Positions 43,650-52,018 of a stretch of 64,000 nucleotides of DNA are shown piece by piece (within the stretch, counting starts at the first letter, position 1; each line of letters opens with the position of its first letter). Under the pieces are notes generated by a model. That model saw only the letters and a list, made by a program, of their open reading frames with translations, did not search any database and had not been told where the DNA came from. The stretch spans positions 94,628 to 158,627 of the forward strand of contig NZ_JALPRK010000011.1 in assembly GCF_023195895.1 (NCBI RefSeq), written 5' to 3'. Both the position numbers and the translations under genes were made by a program. Origin of the DNA: Paenibacillus mellifer. Its GTDB lineage: Bacteria > Bacillota > Bacilli > Paenibacillales > Paenibacillaceae.

Positions 43650-44522
43650 ATGATCCGTATCGGCCTGGCCGGCTGGGGGGATCATGACGATTTATACCCT
43701 GCCCGGACGCCGGCCAAAGACAAGCTCGCTTGGTATGCGAAGTATTTTAATATGGTGGAAGTCGACAGCTCTTTTTACGCCGTGTTGGGGGATGAGGTGT
43801 ACCGCCGCTGGCTGGCGGAGACGCCGCCCGATTTCACGTTTGTGATCAAAGCCTATCAAGGGATGACCGGCCATAGCCGGGGTAAATCCCTGTTTGGCGG
43901 GCCGGGCGACATGTTCCAGGCTTATCTGGATTCGATCCAACCGGTCGTGGAGGCCGGCCGGCTTAAGGCCGTGATGTTCCAATTCCCGCCCTGGTTCGAC
44001 TGCACACCGGAGCATGTCCGTCAGCTGCGAGCGATCCGCAAATGGATGGGGGATTTGCCCTTGGCGCTGGAGTTTCGACATCAGAGCTGGTTTGCTGCAG
44101 ACAATCAGGAGCGTACGCTGGATTTCATGCGCCAAGAGCGCTGGATTCATATCGTCTGCGATGAACCTCAGGCGGGGCAAGGCTCGGTCCCTACGGTGCT
44201 GGAGCCGACGGATGCCGAGCTGACGATCGTTCGGATGCACGGCCGAAATGCCGCTGGCTGGAGTCAAGCGGGCTCATCCAATTGGCGGGAGATCCGCACG
44301 TTGTACCGCTATTCGCAGGAGGAGCTTGCGGAGTGGACCGAGATGCTGAACCAGGTACTCGACAAAGGAACGAATGAGATCTGCATGATCTTTAACAATA
44401 ATTCCGGCGGAGATGCCGCAGTGAACGCCCTGGAGATGATGGGCCTGCTGGGTCAATCCCCTCGCGCGCTTCCGCCGCGCCAGATGGATTTGTTTGGCGG
44501 CTGGGAGGACGGGTGGAGTTAA
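43650..44522 (+). CDS. DUF72 (YecE-like) family protein
   Basis: A 290-residue predicted TIM-barrel protein behind GGGTGAG. It starts IRIGLAGWGDHDDLYP, then YFNMVEVDSSFYAVLGDEVYRRWL (split: YFNMVEVDSSFY, DEVYRRWL), TPPDFTFVIKAYQGMTGHSR (20 residues), LALEFRHQSWF and MIFNNNSGGDAAVNALEMMG (20 residues), all family landmarks. The biochemical function of DUF72 is unknown; the conserved acidic and His residues at the barrel mouth suggest an enzyme. It is downstream of ywlC by 19 bases, probably in one transcript. Confidence 0.88.
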   Translation: MIRIGLAGWGDHDDLYPARTPAKDKLAWYAKYFNMVEVDSSFYAVLGDEVYRRWLAETPPDFTFVIKAYQGMTGHSRGKSLFGGPGDMFQAYLDSIQPVVEAGRLKAVMFQFPPWFDCTPEHVRQLRAIRKWMGDLPLALEFRHQSWFAADNQERTLDFMRQERWIHIVCDEPQAGQGSVPTVLEPTDAELTIVRMHGRNAAGWSQAGSSNWREIRTLYRYSQEELAEWTEMLNQVLDKGTNEICMIFNNNSGGDAAVNALEMMGLLGQSPRALPPRQMDLFGGWEDGWS

Positions 44523-44654
44523 CGACTAAACTTAATCTGCTGAATCGTTGGACAGCTGAATCGTAGTCTAGTATATTCGCTTGAGGCTCGTTCGGCGTTG
44601 GATTGTAGTGGATAGCGGTATAAAGGGGCGTTATGTTTAGGGGGCGCCCCTCGT

Positions 44655-44808
44655 TTGGGACAATAGCGGTATTTGATGTCGTTATTTCTACGGATATTGG
44701 GGTACCAGCCTCCTACGGAGAGGAATAGCGCCACGAATTTCCGTTATTTCTGCGGAAACCTCGGATTTTGAGAAAATAACGCCATTTTTTACCGTTATTT
44801 CACAGACA
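44655..44808. repeat. Array of three related hairpins (AATArCG/CGTTATT)
   Basis: AATAGCG...CGTTATT recurs around 44664-44690 and 44725-44756, and AATAACG...CCGTTATT around 44775-44802. Each pair of arms is 7-8 bases with a 10-15 base loop. The gap 44523-44971 holds no supportable gene apart from this array. Confidence 0.65.
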
Positions 44809-44971
44809 GGCGGGGCGAGCGGGGATTGTAATGCCAAGGGGGTGCCTAACTCCAGTGAGGTCGCTAACCGTCTTCCACCATAATCTGCCAATCCTGCTCC
44901 TCCGCCAAGTCATGAACCGGAACCTGTCCGCATATGGTTGTACAAAAGACTGGACAAAAGGGGATTCGGTT

Positions 44972-45532
44972 ATGACGGTGGCTTATGAGCGGCTGGGAGA
45001 GCTGTTGACGATCCTGCTGATGGCGGCTGCGCTGGGGATGGACGCGTTATCGCTGGGCGTCGGCATCGGCATGAAGGGAGTCCGGCGCAAGGACGCGCTC
45101 CGCATCGGAACGATGGTCGCTCTCTTTCACGTGCTGATGCCTCTGCTTGGGATAGCGGCGGGACAATATGTCGGCGCGCTGTTGGGAAGCCTAGCGCGGT
45201 ATGCCGCAGGGGGGCTGCTGTTCCTGCTCGGGGCCCATATGATCCTCAGTTCGATCAAAGGCAGCGGGATGCAGTCGATCAACCACCGGACCTGGTTTGG
45301 GGTGCTGTTATTTTCGCTTAGCGTCAGCATCGACTCTTTTTCCGTGGGCGTGTCGCTGGGGATGTTTCATGGAGATTGGCTGCTGACGGTGCTGGCCTTC
45401 GGATTTTTTGGCGGCGTCATGTCTTTGGTAGGGCTTGCGATGGGACGAGGCATGGGACGTTCGCTGGGCGATTACGGCGAGGCGGCAGGCGGTGCGATTT
45501 TGCTAGCTTTTGGGTTACTGTTCATCTTTTGA
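44972..45532 (+). CDS. mntP: Manganese efflux pump MntP
   Basis: A 186-residue, six-helix protein; ATG 44972 behind AAAAGGGG gives the normal family length, while the open frame upstream to 44831 is not used. The conserved MAAALGMDALSLGVGIG and SLSVSIDSFSVGVSLGM repeats hold the metal-binding Asp residues on helices 1 and 4. It exports Mn2+ from the cytosol. Position between ywlC and ywlE matches B. subtilis ywlD. I did not recognise the Mn-sensing yybP-ykoY riboswitch upstream. Confidence 0.93.
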   Translation: MTVAYERLGELLTILLMAAALGMDALSLGVGIGMKGVRRKDALRIGTMVALFHVLMPLLGIAAGQYVGALLGSLARYAAGGLLFLLGAHMILSSIKGSGMQSINHRTWFGVLLFSLSVSIDSFSVGVSLGMFHGDWLLTVLAFGFFGGVMSLVGLAMGRGMGRSLGDYGEAAGGAILLAFGLLFIF

Positions 45533-45606
45533 AACTACGGTCATTCGTGTTAAAATAAAGGTCCAAACGCGGGAATACCTCCCGCTTAACCAGGAGGTGA
45601 AAGGGC

Positions 45607-46191
45607 ATGCGCATCTTATTTGTTTGTACCGGGAATACCTGCCGCAGCCCGATGGCCGAAGGCATGCTGCGTAAGCTGGCACGAGACCGGGGGCTGGATG
45701 TGCAGGTTCGTTCGGCCGGCGTGGCCGCCATGAAAGGCAACACCATTTCCCACCATGCGGGAGCGGTTCTGCGGGACCGAGGGATCACGGATGCCTTTGA
45801 ATCCACCCCTTTATATGCCGAATTGGCGGATTGGGCCGATCTGATCCTGACGTTGACACAAGGGCATAAGCGACAGGTTGTTCATTCATTTCCGGAGACA
45901 GCCGATAAAATATTCACGTTAAAAGAGTACGTCGAGGACGACGCCTCCATTCTAGCCAACCTGGAGGAGTTCCGGCGCCTGGCGGCGGACCGGGAGTTAG
46001 CCCGGGCGCTCGGCTGCGAGTGGACTGCGGCGCAGCAACGGCGACTCGATGAGCTGCAGCAACGGTTGCCAGCCTACGACATTTCTGATCCATTTGGCGG
46101 TTCGCGGGTGGATTATGACCGGGCGGCGGCCGAGATTGCGGCGGCGCTGGAGAAGCTGATCGTCAAGCTGGAGCGCAGCGAGGGACATTAA
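45607..46191 (+). CDS. ywlE: Protein-arginine phosphatase (low-molecular-weight PTP family)
   Basis: A 194-residue protein with CAGGAGGTGA before ATG. The catalytic P-loop is VCTGNTCRSPMAEG: Cys7, Thr11 and Arg13. Thr at the position corresponding to Thr11 is the residue that favours phosphoarginine over phosphotyrosine in B. subtilis YwlE. The general acid Asp is in DISDPFGG near residue 158. It reverses protein-arginine phosphorylation by McsB, which marks proteins for ClpCP. It is about 40 residues longer than B. subtilis YwlE, with extra helix around residues 105-145. Confidence 0.92.
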   Translation: MRILFVCTGNTCRSPMAEGMLRKLARDRGLDVQVRSAGVAAMKGNTISHHAGAVLRDRGITDAFESTPLYAELADWADLILTLTQGHKRQVVHSFPETADKIFTLKEYVEDDASILANLEEFRRLAADRELARALGCEWTAAQQRRLDELQQRLPAYDISDPFGGSRVDYDRAAAEIAAALEKLIVKLERSEGH

Positions 46192-46317
46192 ACCTGTTGC
46201 ATTTGCTTCGTTGATGCTTTATTCTAAGAGCAGATAATTTCTAGTTCCGATGTAACTGGCGACAAGAGTGGATCAAACCACGATGGAGCATCGGAGAATA
46301 CGGCCGGTCGCCTGGGC

Positions 46318-46358
46318 AAAGAGCACGACGCGCGTAAGCTGCGTTATGCTCTTTTTTT
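46318..46358 (+). terminator. Rho-independent terminator
   Basis: AAAGAGCA (46318-46325) pairs with TGCTCTTT (46347-46354), with an inner GACGC/GCGTT stem, followed by a T run. Confidence 0.72.
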
Positions 46359-46477
46359 GTTGGGTGGTCATGTGTTGAGGGGAAACGTCCTCCGTTTGCG
46401 GCATGCCTTTCTCTGTTATAATAAGGACAGACTATGTTTACATGTTCTTGGTTGGTGGAGAAAGGAGCGGGCATCAG

Positions 46478-47062
46478 ATGGAGCGTGAAGAGCTCGGAAC
46501 GATTCGGACACAGGTGGCAGCGATCGCGGAGGAAGTCGCCGCCGTTGCTAACCTGGGTCCGGGGAAGCTGCTGGTCGTCGGAGCCAGCACCAGCGAAGTG
46601 GCGGGCCAACGAATTGGCACGGGCGGAGCTGAAGATATCGCAGCCGAGTTATGGGCCGGGATAGAGCAGGTCCGGGTCAAATATGGCTTTGACGTTGCGT
46701 TTCAATGCTGCGAGCATTTGAACCGTGCGCTGGTAGTCGAACGTGCGGTGCTGGAGCGGTTTTCGTTGACGGAGGTAGCTGCGGTGCCTGTACCGAAGGC
46801 TGGCGGATCGATGGCCGCGGCGGCTTATCGCCGTTTGTCGGCTCCGTGCCTGGCGGAAATGCTCGAAGCTCATGCCGGGATCGACATCGGAGAGACGCTG
46901 ATCGGTATGCATTTGCGCCGGGTGGCGGTGCCGTTTCGTCCTTCGCTGCGCAAGGTTGGGCAGGCGCGCGTTACGGCAGCCACCACCCGTCCGAAACTGA
47001 TTGGCGGGGAACGGGCCGTTTATGTACTTCCGCCGGATTCGGGTTCCACGCTTTGCGATTAA
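46478..47062 (+). CDS. ywlG: YwlG family (TIGR01440/DUF436) protein
   Basis: A 194-residue protein; ATG 46478 behind AAAGGAG is preferred over the longer open frame from 46403. Landmarks are KLLVVGASTSEVAGQRIGTGG (split: KLLVVGASTSE, VAGQRIGTGG), FQCCEHLNRALVVER and IGMHLRRVAVPFRP. The family is widespread in Firmicutes and its role is unknown. In B. subtilis it sits between rpiB and glyA; here rpiB is missing from the expected place and ywlG is followed directly by glyA. Confidence 0.88.
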   Translation: MEREELGTIRTQVAAIAEEVAAVANLGPGKLLVVGASTSEVAGQRIGTGGAEDIAAELWAGIEQVRVKYGFDVAFQCCEHLNRALVVERAVLERFSLTEVAAVPVPKAGGSMAAAAYRRLSAPCLAEMLEAHAGIDIGETLIGMHLRRVAVPFRPSLRKVGQARVTAATTRPKLIGGERAVYVLPPDSGSTLCD

Positions 47063-47096
47063 GGTTGGTTATTTATTATAAGGGGGATAATGGAAG

Positions 47097-48344
47097 ATGG
47101 AAAATTTGAGAAATCAAGATCCAGCGGTGCTGGAGGCCATGAATTTGGAGCTGAAGCGTCAGCGCAACAATATTGAGCTGATCGCTTCCGAGAACATCGT
47201 CAGCGAGGCGGTAATGGAAGCGATGGGTTCCGTACTCACGAACAAATACGCCGAAGGCTATCCGGGCAAACGTTATTACGGCGGTTGTGAACGTGTTGAT
47301 ATCGTGGAGAATATCGCGCGCGACCGGGCCAAAGAATTGTTTGGCGCTGAGCATGCGAACGTGCAGCCGCATTCCGGTGCGCAAGCGAACCTGGCGGTTT
47401 ACCTTGCTGCGATCAATACCGGCGACACCGTGCTGGGGATGAACCTGGCGCATGGCGGTCACTTGACCCATGGCAGCCCGGTTAACGCTTCCGGTTTGTT
47501 CTATAACTTCGTGGCGTACGGCGTACAGGAAGATTCGTTCCTGATCGATTACGATGAAGTGCGCAAAGCGGCGTTTAAGCATCGCCCGCGCCTGATCGTG
47601 GCCGGGGCGAGTGCGTATCCGCGGATGATCGATTTCGAAAAGCTGGCTTCCATCGCAAACGACGTGGGCGCTCTCTTCATGGTCGATATGGCGCATATCG
47701 CCGGACTCGTAGCTGCAGGACTGCATCCGAACCCGGTGCCTCATGCTCATTTTGTAACGACAACAACGCATAAGACGTTGCGCGGGCCGCGCGGTGGGAT
47801 GATTCTGTGCAAACAGCCATGGGCGGCTGCGGTTGATAAAGCGGTATTCCCAGGTACGCAAGGCGGGCCTCTGATGCACGTGATCGCTTCCAAAGCGGTT
47901 GCATTAGGCGAAGCGCTTCAGCCTTCTTTTAAAACCTATGCGGAAAATGTTGTGAAGAACGCCAAGGTTCTGGCGGAAACGCTGATGGCCGAAGGTCTGA
48001 ACATCGTCTCCGGCGGTACGGATAACCACCTGATGCTGGTGGATACACGCAACCTGAACATCACGGGCAAAGACGCCGAGCATGTGCTCGATTCGATCGG
48101 GATCACCGTGAATAAAAACGCGATTCCATTCGACCCAACTAGTCCTTTCGTCACTAGTGGGATCCGGATCGGTACGCCGGCTGCTACATCTCGTGGCATG
48201 GATGAGGAAGCGATGAAGGAGATCGGCCGGATTATCGCAATCGTGCTGAAATCGCCAAAAGACGAAGCGCTGTTGGACAAAACTCGCAAGCAAGTATCCG
48301 AGTTAACCGACCGTTACCCGCTGTACCCGAACCTGAAATACTAA
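47097..48344 (+). CDS. glyA: Serine hydroxymethyltransferase
   Basis: A 415-residue PLP enzyme with AAGGGGG before the start. [20 protein letters not shown] (20 residues), [28 protein letters not shown] and the PLP-binding lysine in [14 protein letters not shown] (about residue 226) identify it. It converts serine and tetrahydrofolate to glycine and 5,10-methylene-THF, the main one-carbon source for purine, thymidylate and methionine synthesis. Position before upp is conserved with Bacillus, though three minus-strand genes intervene here. Confidence 0.97.
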   Translation: MENLRNQDPAVLEAMNLELKRQRNNIELIASENIVSEAVMEAMGSVLTNKYAEGYPGKRYYGGCERVDIVENIARDRAKELFGAEHANVQPHSGAQANLAVYLAAINTGDTVLGMNLAHGGHLTHGSPVNASGLFYNFVAYGVQEDSFLIDYDEVRKAAFKHRPRLIVAGASAYPRMIDFEKLASIANDVGALFMVDMAHIAGLVAAGLHPNPVPHAHFVTTTTHKTLRGPRGGMILCKQPWAAAVDKAVFPGTQGGPLMHVIASKAVALGEALQPSFKTYAENVVKNAKVLAETLMAEGLNIVSGGTDNHLMLVDTRNLNITGKDAEHVLDSIGITVNKNAIPFDPTSPFVTSGIRIGTPAATSRGMDEEAMKEIGRIIAIVLKSPKDEALLDKTRKQVSELTDRYPLYPNLKY

Positions 48345-48358
48345 TACGTTGTCACAAC

Positions 48359-48388
48359 AAAGCCGGGAGCTCATCGCTCTCGGCTTTT
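48359..48388. terminator. Bidirectional terminator after glyA
   Basis: AAAGCCGGGAGC (48359-48370) pairs with GCTCTCGGCTTT (48376-48387), one G-T pair, with T on one side and A on the other. Confidence 0.82.
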
Positions 48389-48403
48389 GATGGTTACAGG
48401 GTT

Positions 48404-49144
48404 CTATTCCGTATCTTTGATCGCCAGAACGCGAAGTCGGCTGGTATCCAGCATCCACTGTCCTTCCTTATACAAAGCTGGTTTTGCGAGGGATACAATG
48501 GCGTCATACAAGGGAGCTCTCTCCGAGGCAGGGATCCCGGTGAAAAAATAATCAGCAAAGCTGTTGAGCCACTTTCTTAAAGCCTCTTCTCCTTTTAACT
48601 GCGTGGGAAGGTCGAGGTGCCGGGCGAACGTCACGCGGAATCCGGTTCGTTCCAACAGGCTGGCGTACTCCCCGATACTGGGGTGATACCAAGGATTTCG
48701 CCCCTCCCATGGATACCCATTTGTCTCCAGGGACTGCCGGATGGCCCCGGTTAACGCAGCGACATTGCCTTTCCCGGCAAATTCAGCAACAAACCGACCG
48801 CCTTTCCGAAGGGCGAGGTGGATCGTTTCCGCGACGGCAGGGGCATCCTGGATCCAATGTAAAGCGGCATGGGAAAAAACGGCGTCATAACGTGTGTCGC
48901 TCCGGTAGTGCCGAGCATCTCTTGTTTGAAGGTTCAACTCGGGATACCTTTGCTTCGCCCGATGGATCATATCTTCGGACGCATCGATCCCGGTGGGGAT
49001 GGCTCCGGTGGCGGCTATAGCTGCCGTGAGGTCTCCATTCCCGCAGCCAAGGTCGAGAATACGTTCGCCCGGCTCAGGCTGCAGCCAGGATAACAACTCG
49101 ACGCCTGGTCTGACGGCTGCATGTCGATGATCGTCTTGGCTCAT
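48404..49144 (-). CDS. Class I SAM-dependent methyltransferase (trans-aconitate methyltransferase-like)
   Basis: A 246-residue protein. Motif I is ILDLGCGNGDLTAAIA, followed by IDASEDMIHRAKQRYP, DARHYRSDTRYDAVFSHAALHW (split: DARHYRSDTRYD, AVFSHAALHW) and LRKGGRFVAEFAGKGN. The SHAALHWI and NPWYHPSIGEYASLLERTGF stretches are like trans-aconitate 2-methyltransferase. Substrate is not certain. Its start overlaps the stop of the upstream flavoprotein gene by four bases, so the two are translationally coupled. Confidence 0.82.
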   Translation of the reverse strand: MSQDDHRHAAVRPGVELLSWLQPEPGERILDLGCGNGDLTAAIAATGAIPTGIDASEDMIHRAKQRYPELNLQTRDARHYRSDTRYDAVFSHAALHWIQDAPAVAETIHLALRKGGRFVAEFAGKGNVAALTGAIRQSLETNGYPWEGRNPWYHPSIGEYASLLERTGFRVTFARHLDLPTQLKGEEALRKWLNSFADYFFTGIPASERAPLYDAIVSLAKPALYKEGQWMLDTSRLRVLAIKDTE

Positions 49145-50064
49145 TCAATCCCTCTCCCTCTCCATGCCTCCAGATTCAGTTCATTATTCAGCGCCGCGGC
49201 GGCCATTGCCCCAGAGGAAGCTGCAGCGATGGCTTGATGGCGCATCGTTACGGCGTCTCCGGCGCTATACACACCCGGCACAGTCGTTCTCCCGAATTCG
49301 TCAACGTTAATTGTTCCCGTTTCGGTGACCTGACAGCCCAAGGTTTGGGGAAGGGGAGAGCCGATGATCAGGTCCGGCCTAAAGAAGATCCCTCTGCATG
49401 GGATCGCTGTACCATCCTCGAGAATGACTTGCCGCACGATCCCGTCTTCGGATTCAATGGAGCGGATTTTTGCGTCGTAAAAAGGGACACCGTGCCGGCG
49501 CAAATCCTCGCGATCCGCTTCCGTCAGCCCATCAGGGCCGTTCGTACATAACGTGAAACGATCCGTCCAGCCGGAGATCAGCGGGATGAAATGCATGGCC
49601 TCCGCCCCTCTCGTAATGATGACCAACGGCTCATCGCGTAATTCCCAACCGTCGCAGTAGGGGCAAACAAAGGCGCTTTTCCCATAAACCTCGGGAAGTC
49701 CCGGAATGTGCAGCGGCTGATCCTTCATGCCGATGGCGAATAGCAGCTTCTTGCTGTGGAAGGTGAGGCCTTGGGTGGTCGTGATCTGAAAATGACCGTC
49801 CGTCCCTGAAACGGACTGAACGGCTTCCTCGACAAATGAGATGCTGGGATAACGGACGATTTGTTCCTTAGCAACCCGCCGCAGCTCTCCTGGCGGGATC
49901 CCATCCCGCGTCAGAAATCCATGGGCTTCTCGCGTCACGCGGTTGCGGGGTTTGCCTTCGTCGATGACCACAGCCTTCTTGCGGGCTCTTCCTAACATCA
50001 GAGCGGCGTTTAAGCCGGCGGGACCGCCTCCAATGATGACGGCATCAAACATTTCTTCATTCAT
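49141..50064 (-). CDS. Thioredoxin reductase-like NAD(P)/FAD oxidoreductase
   Basis: A 307-residue flavoprotein. FAD fold DAVIIGGGPAGLNAALMLGR (20 residues), redox-site motif FVCPYCDGWE with CxxC in the position used by thioredoxin reductases, and the C-terminal FAD motif GVYSAGDAVTMRHQAIAAASSG (split: GVYSAGDAVT, RHQAIAAASSG). The NAD(P)H-binding glycine motif is degenerate (VIITRGAEAMHF instead of G-x-G-x-x-A), so cofactor preference is unclear. Such small TrxR-like enzymes often reduce disulfides or act with a methyltransferase partner. It has an Rrf2-type operator at its promoter. Confidence 0.85.
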   Translation of the reverse strand: MNEEMFDAVIIGGGPAGLNAALMLGRARKKAVVIDEGKPRNRVTREAHGFLTRDGIPPGELRRVAKEQIVRYPSISFVEEAVQSVSGTDGHFQITTTQGLTFHSKKLLFAIGMKDQPLHIPGLPEVYGKSAFVCPYCDGWELRDEPLVIITRGAEAMHFIPLISGWTDRFTLCTNGPDGLTEADREDLRRHGVPFYDAKIRSIESEDGIVRQVILEDGTAIPCRGIFFRPDLIIGSPLPQTLGCQVTETGTINVDEFGRTTVPGVYSAGDAVTMRHQAIAAASSGAMAAAALNNELNLEAWRGRGIE

Positions 50065-50077
50065 CTTTTTCGCACCT

Positions 50078-50100
50078 CCATGGATCTTTAATATCCATAA
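50078..50100 (-). promoter_or_regulatory. Operator upstream of the TrxR-like gene
   Basis: On the minus strand TTATGGAT-N7-ATCCATGG (50078-50100). The same arms with the same 7-base spacer occur upstream of the rrf2-type gene (50642-50664), suggesting one regulator binds both. Confidence 0.68.
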
Positions 50101-50125
50101 TTAAAATGCAAGAAGTGTCGTTAGC

Positions 50126-50617
50126 TCACTTCTTGTTCGCAGGGAACTTTCCGGCGGCAACGGCTGCGTCAACCACCGATTGAATGGTATGCTCTTGCAA
50201 ATATTGATTCAGTTGTCGTTCAGCCCCGTCCATGACCTGCTTTACAAGGCATACGCATCGTTCCGAGTCATGATCGGCTTGATAACGATCGTCGCTTTCT
50301 TCTTCGGCCAACAAACGATGTTGATTCGACTCCATATTCGAACATTCGAATAAATGCTGCCGACCTTCGATGACCTGGACAACCTCAAGAAATGTGATCT
50401 GATCCGCAGGGCGGGCCAACTCGTAACCGCCGTTCACACCCGGCACCGCGCGAACGATGCCGTCCTGACGCAGTTTGGACATGATTTTGGACAGATAACT
50501 CTCCGATACACCAAGCGTCTCAGACAATGGCTTGATACCGACGTTCTGGCGTCGTTCTGCGCTCGCTAGGTGAATGAGGGCGTGCAGTGCATAATCGGTG
50601 CTTTTGGAATATTGCAT
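50126..50617 (-). CDS. Rrf2-family transcriptional regulator
   Basis: A 163-residue winged-helix protein starting QYSKSTDYALHALIHLAS, the Rrf2 signature, with recognition region VSESYLSKIMSKLRQDGIV and the wing VPGVNGGYELARPADQIT. Three cysteines (Cys92, Cys121, Cys123) could bind an iron-sulfur cluster or sense thiols, but the spacing is not that of IscR or NsrR. It lies upstream of the TrxR-like and methyltransferase genes on the same strand. Matching operators at both promoters argue for self-control and control of that pair. Confidence 0.9.
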   Translation of the reverse strand: MQYSKSTDYALHALIHLASAERRQNVGIKPLSETLGVSESYLSKIMSKLRQDGIVRAVPGVNGGYELARPADQITFLEVVQVIEGRQHLFECSNMESNQHRLLAEEESDDRYQADHDSERCVCLVKQVMDGAERQLNQYLQEHTIQSVVDAAVAAGKFPANKK

Positions 50618-50641
50618 GGCCGGTCCCTCCCTTAGTATTAA

Positions 50642-50696
50642 TTATGGATTAAGTGTATCCATAATAACGAATTCGTATCCCGACTGTCAAGGCATT
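50642..50696 (-). promoter_or_regulatory. Promoter and operator of the rrf2-type gene
   Basis: TTATGGAT (50642-50649), TAAGTGT, ATCCATAA (50657-50664) is a perfect 8-bp inverted repeat with 7-base spacer. On the minus strand a TTGACA lies about 17 bases before TTATTA/TATTAT, and this -10 overlaps the operator, so binding would block transcription. Confidence 0.7.
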
Positions 50697-50894
50697 CCTA
50701 TAGCATGGGGCTGATGCAAGTGAGTTGCTTCATATATAAACGGTTTCTTTTTGACGGCTTTGCAACATGTTGGAGCGAGGATGAAAATGCCAACTTGGAA
50801 TGATATAATAGACAAGATTTGTGGAGCGTTCGAAGAATGGGAACGAGATGGCAAGTAAAGACTTAGCAATAAAAGCGGAGGGACGAACAAAAAT

Positions 50895-51524
50895 ATGGGA
50901 AAATTGGTGGTATGCGATCACCCGTTAATTCAACACAAACTGACTTTTATCCGTGACATGCGGACCAACACGAAGGATTTTCGTGAGCTGGTGGATGAAG
51001 TAGCTACTTTGATGGCTTACGAAATTACGCGGGAAATCCCGCTCGAATCGATCAAAGTGCAGACGCCGGTGGCTGAAGCGGAGTCCAAGGTTATTTCCGG
51101 ACGGATGTTAGGGCTCATTCCGATTCTTCGCGCCGGACTGGGGATGCTGGACGGGGTGTTGAAACTGCTCCCTGCGGCGAAGGTCGGGCATGTCGGGTTG
51201 TTCCGCGATCCGGACACCTTGCAACCGGTTGAATACTACATCAAGCTGCCTACGGACGTTCAGGAGCGTGAACTGATCGTGATCGATCCGATGCTGGCTA
51301 CCGGGGGATCCGCCATTGCGGCAATTACGGCTTTGAAGAACCGCGGCTGCACCCAGATCAAGATGATGAATCTGATCGCTGCGCCGGAAGGGGTCAAGGC
51401 AGTGCATGATGTGCACCCTGACGTAGACATTTACGTGGCCGCTTTGGATAGCCACCTCAACGAACATGGCTACATCATTCCAGGCCTAGGCGATGCCGGT
51501 GACCGGTTGTACGGCACGAAGTAA
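50895..51524 (+). CDS. upp: Uracil phosphoribosyltransferase
   Basis: A 209-residue protein. It starts [20 protein letters not shown] (20 residues). The PRPP-binding loop is [12 protein letters not shown], and the uracil-site signature is [13 protein letters not shown] near the C-terminus. It salvages uracil to UMP. Length and sequence match Bacillus Upp. The order glyA ... upp-mnaA-atp is conserved with Bacillus, apart from the inserted Rrf2 cassette. Confidence 0.97.
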   Translation: MGKLVVCDHPLIQHKLTFIRDMRTNTKDFRELVDEVATLMAYEITREIPLESIKVQTPVAEAESKVISGRMLGLIPILRAGLGMLDGVLKLLPAAKVGHVGLFRDPDTLQPVEYYIKLPTDVQERELIVIDPMLATGGSAIAAITALKNRGCTQIKMMNLIAAPEGVKAVHDVHPDVDIYVAALDSHLNEHGYIIPGLGDAGDRLYGTK

Positions 51525-51537
51525 TTTGTGATCCGAG

Positions 51538-51722
51538 CTAACGGAACTCAAGGCCCTTATTTCGACCAATTTCCGCGTTTTCAGAAGCTAACGGAACGCA
51601 GAGCCCTTATTTGTCTTTAGGCAAGTGTTTTGGGGTGTTTTCAGGCAAATAAGGTCCCCTAGTTCCGTTAGAATCGGAAACTTGGTGTTTTCGGTCAAAT
51701 AAGGTCATCTGGTTCCGTTAGC
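51538..51722. repeat. Nested palindromic repeat
   Basis: Two forward arms, GCTAACGGAAC...CCCTTATTT (51538-51567 and 51588-51612), are mirrored by two reverse arms, CAAATAAGG...GTTCCGTTAG (51646-51671 and 51695-51722). The inner pair can form a stem of about 25 bp. Confidence 0.75.
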
Positions 51723-51725
51723 CTC

Positions 51726-51995
51726 GGAGCGACAGTCTGAATTCAAGATTCGACGTCGAAATCGCATCTTTGAACTCGCATCGCGATGGGAGGCCTGGTT
51801 TTAAATTACCATTTCAATCAAGATTAAAAGTTGGGTTTTCAGCGTCGAGAAGGTTGGATGAAGCTAGGGAGGGAGTAGCGGAGCGTAGCTGGAGGCTACG
51901 TGAGCAACGGAGCGACCGGCTGAATTCAAGATTCGACGTCGAATCAACTTCAGTGAGTATGCATCGCGATGGAAAGCCTAGTTTTATATTACCTC
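51726..51995 (+). repeat. Pair of direct repeats of about 75-85 bp
   Basis: Copy 1 (51726-51812) and copy 2 (51909-51995) both read GGAGCGAC, CTGAATTCAAGATTCGACGT, then diverge and rejoin at CATCGCGATGG and CCT(G/A)GTTTTA. Between them lies a short hairpin CGTAGC/GCTACG. No gene is supported here; the open frame from 51770 into mnaA is an accidental extension. Confidence 0.72.
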
Positions 51996-52018
51996 TATTA
52001 AGGAAGGAATTGAGTAGG

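Noticed and set aside
42602..43651. Minus-strand open frame of about 350 codons opposite ywlC
   Set aside because: The plus-strand Sua5 motifs are unmistakable; the reverse frame is a GC-rich shadow with no recognisable domain.
44831..44971. Mn-sensing yybP-ykoY riboswitch before mntP
   Set aside because: Expected in many mntP leaders, but I could not find its core stems or conserved loops here.
51770..52018. N-terminal extension of mnaA by about 80 codons
   Set aside because: The extension is encoded by direct-repeat DNA, and the epimerase family starts at KIKVMTIFG, which fits GTG 52019.
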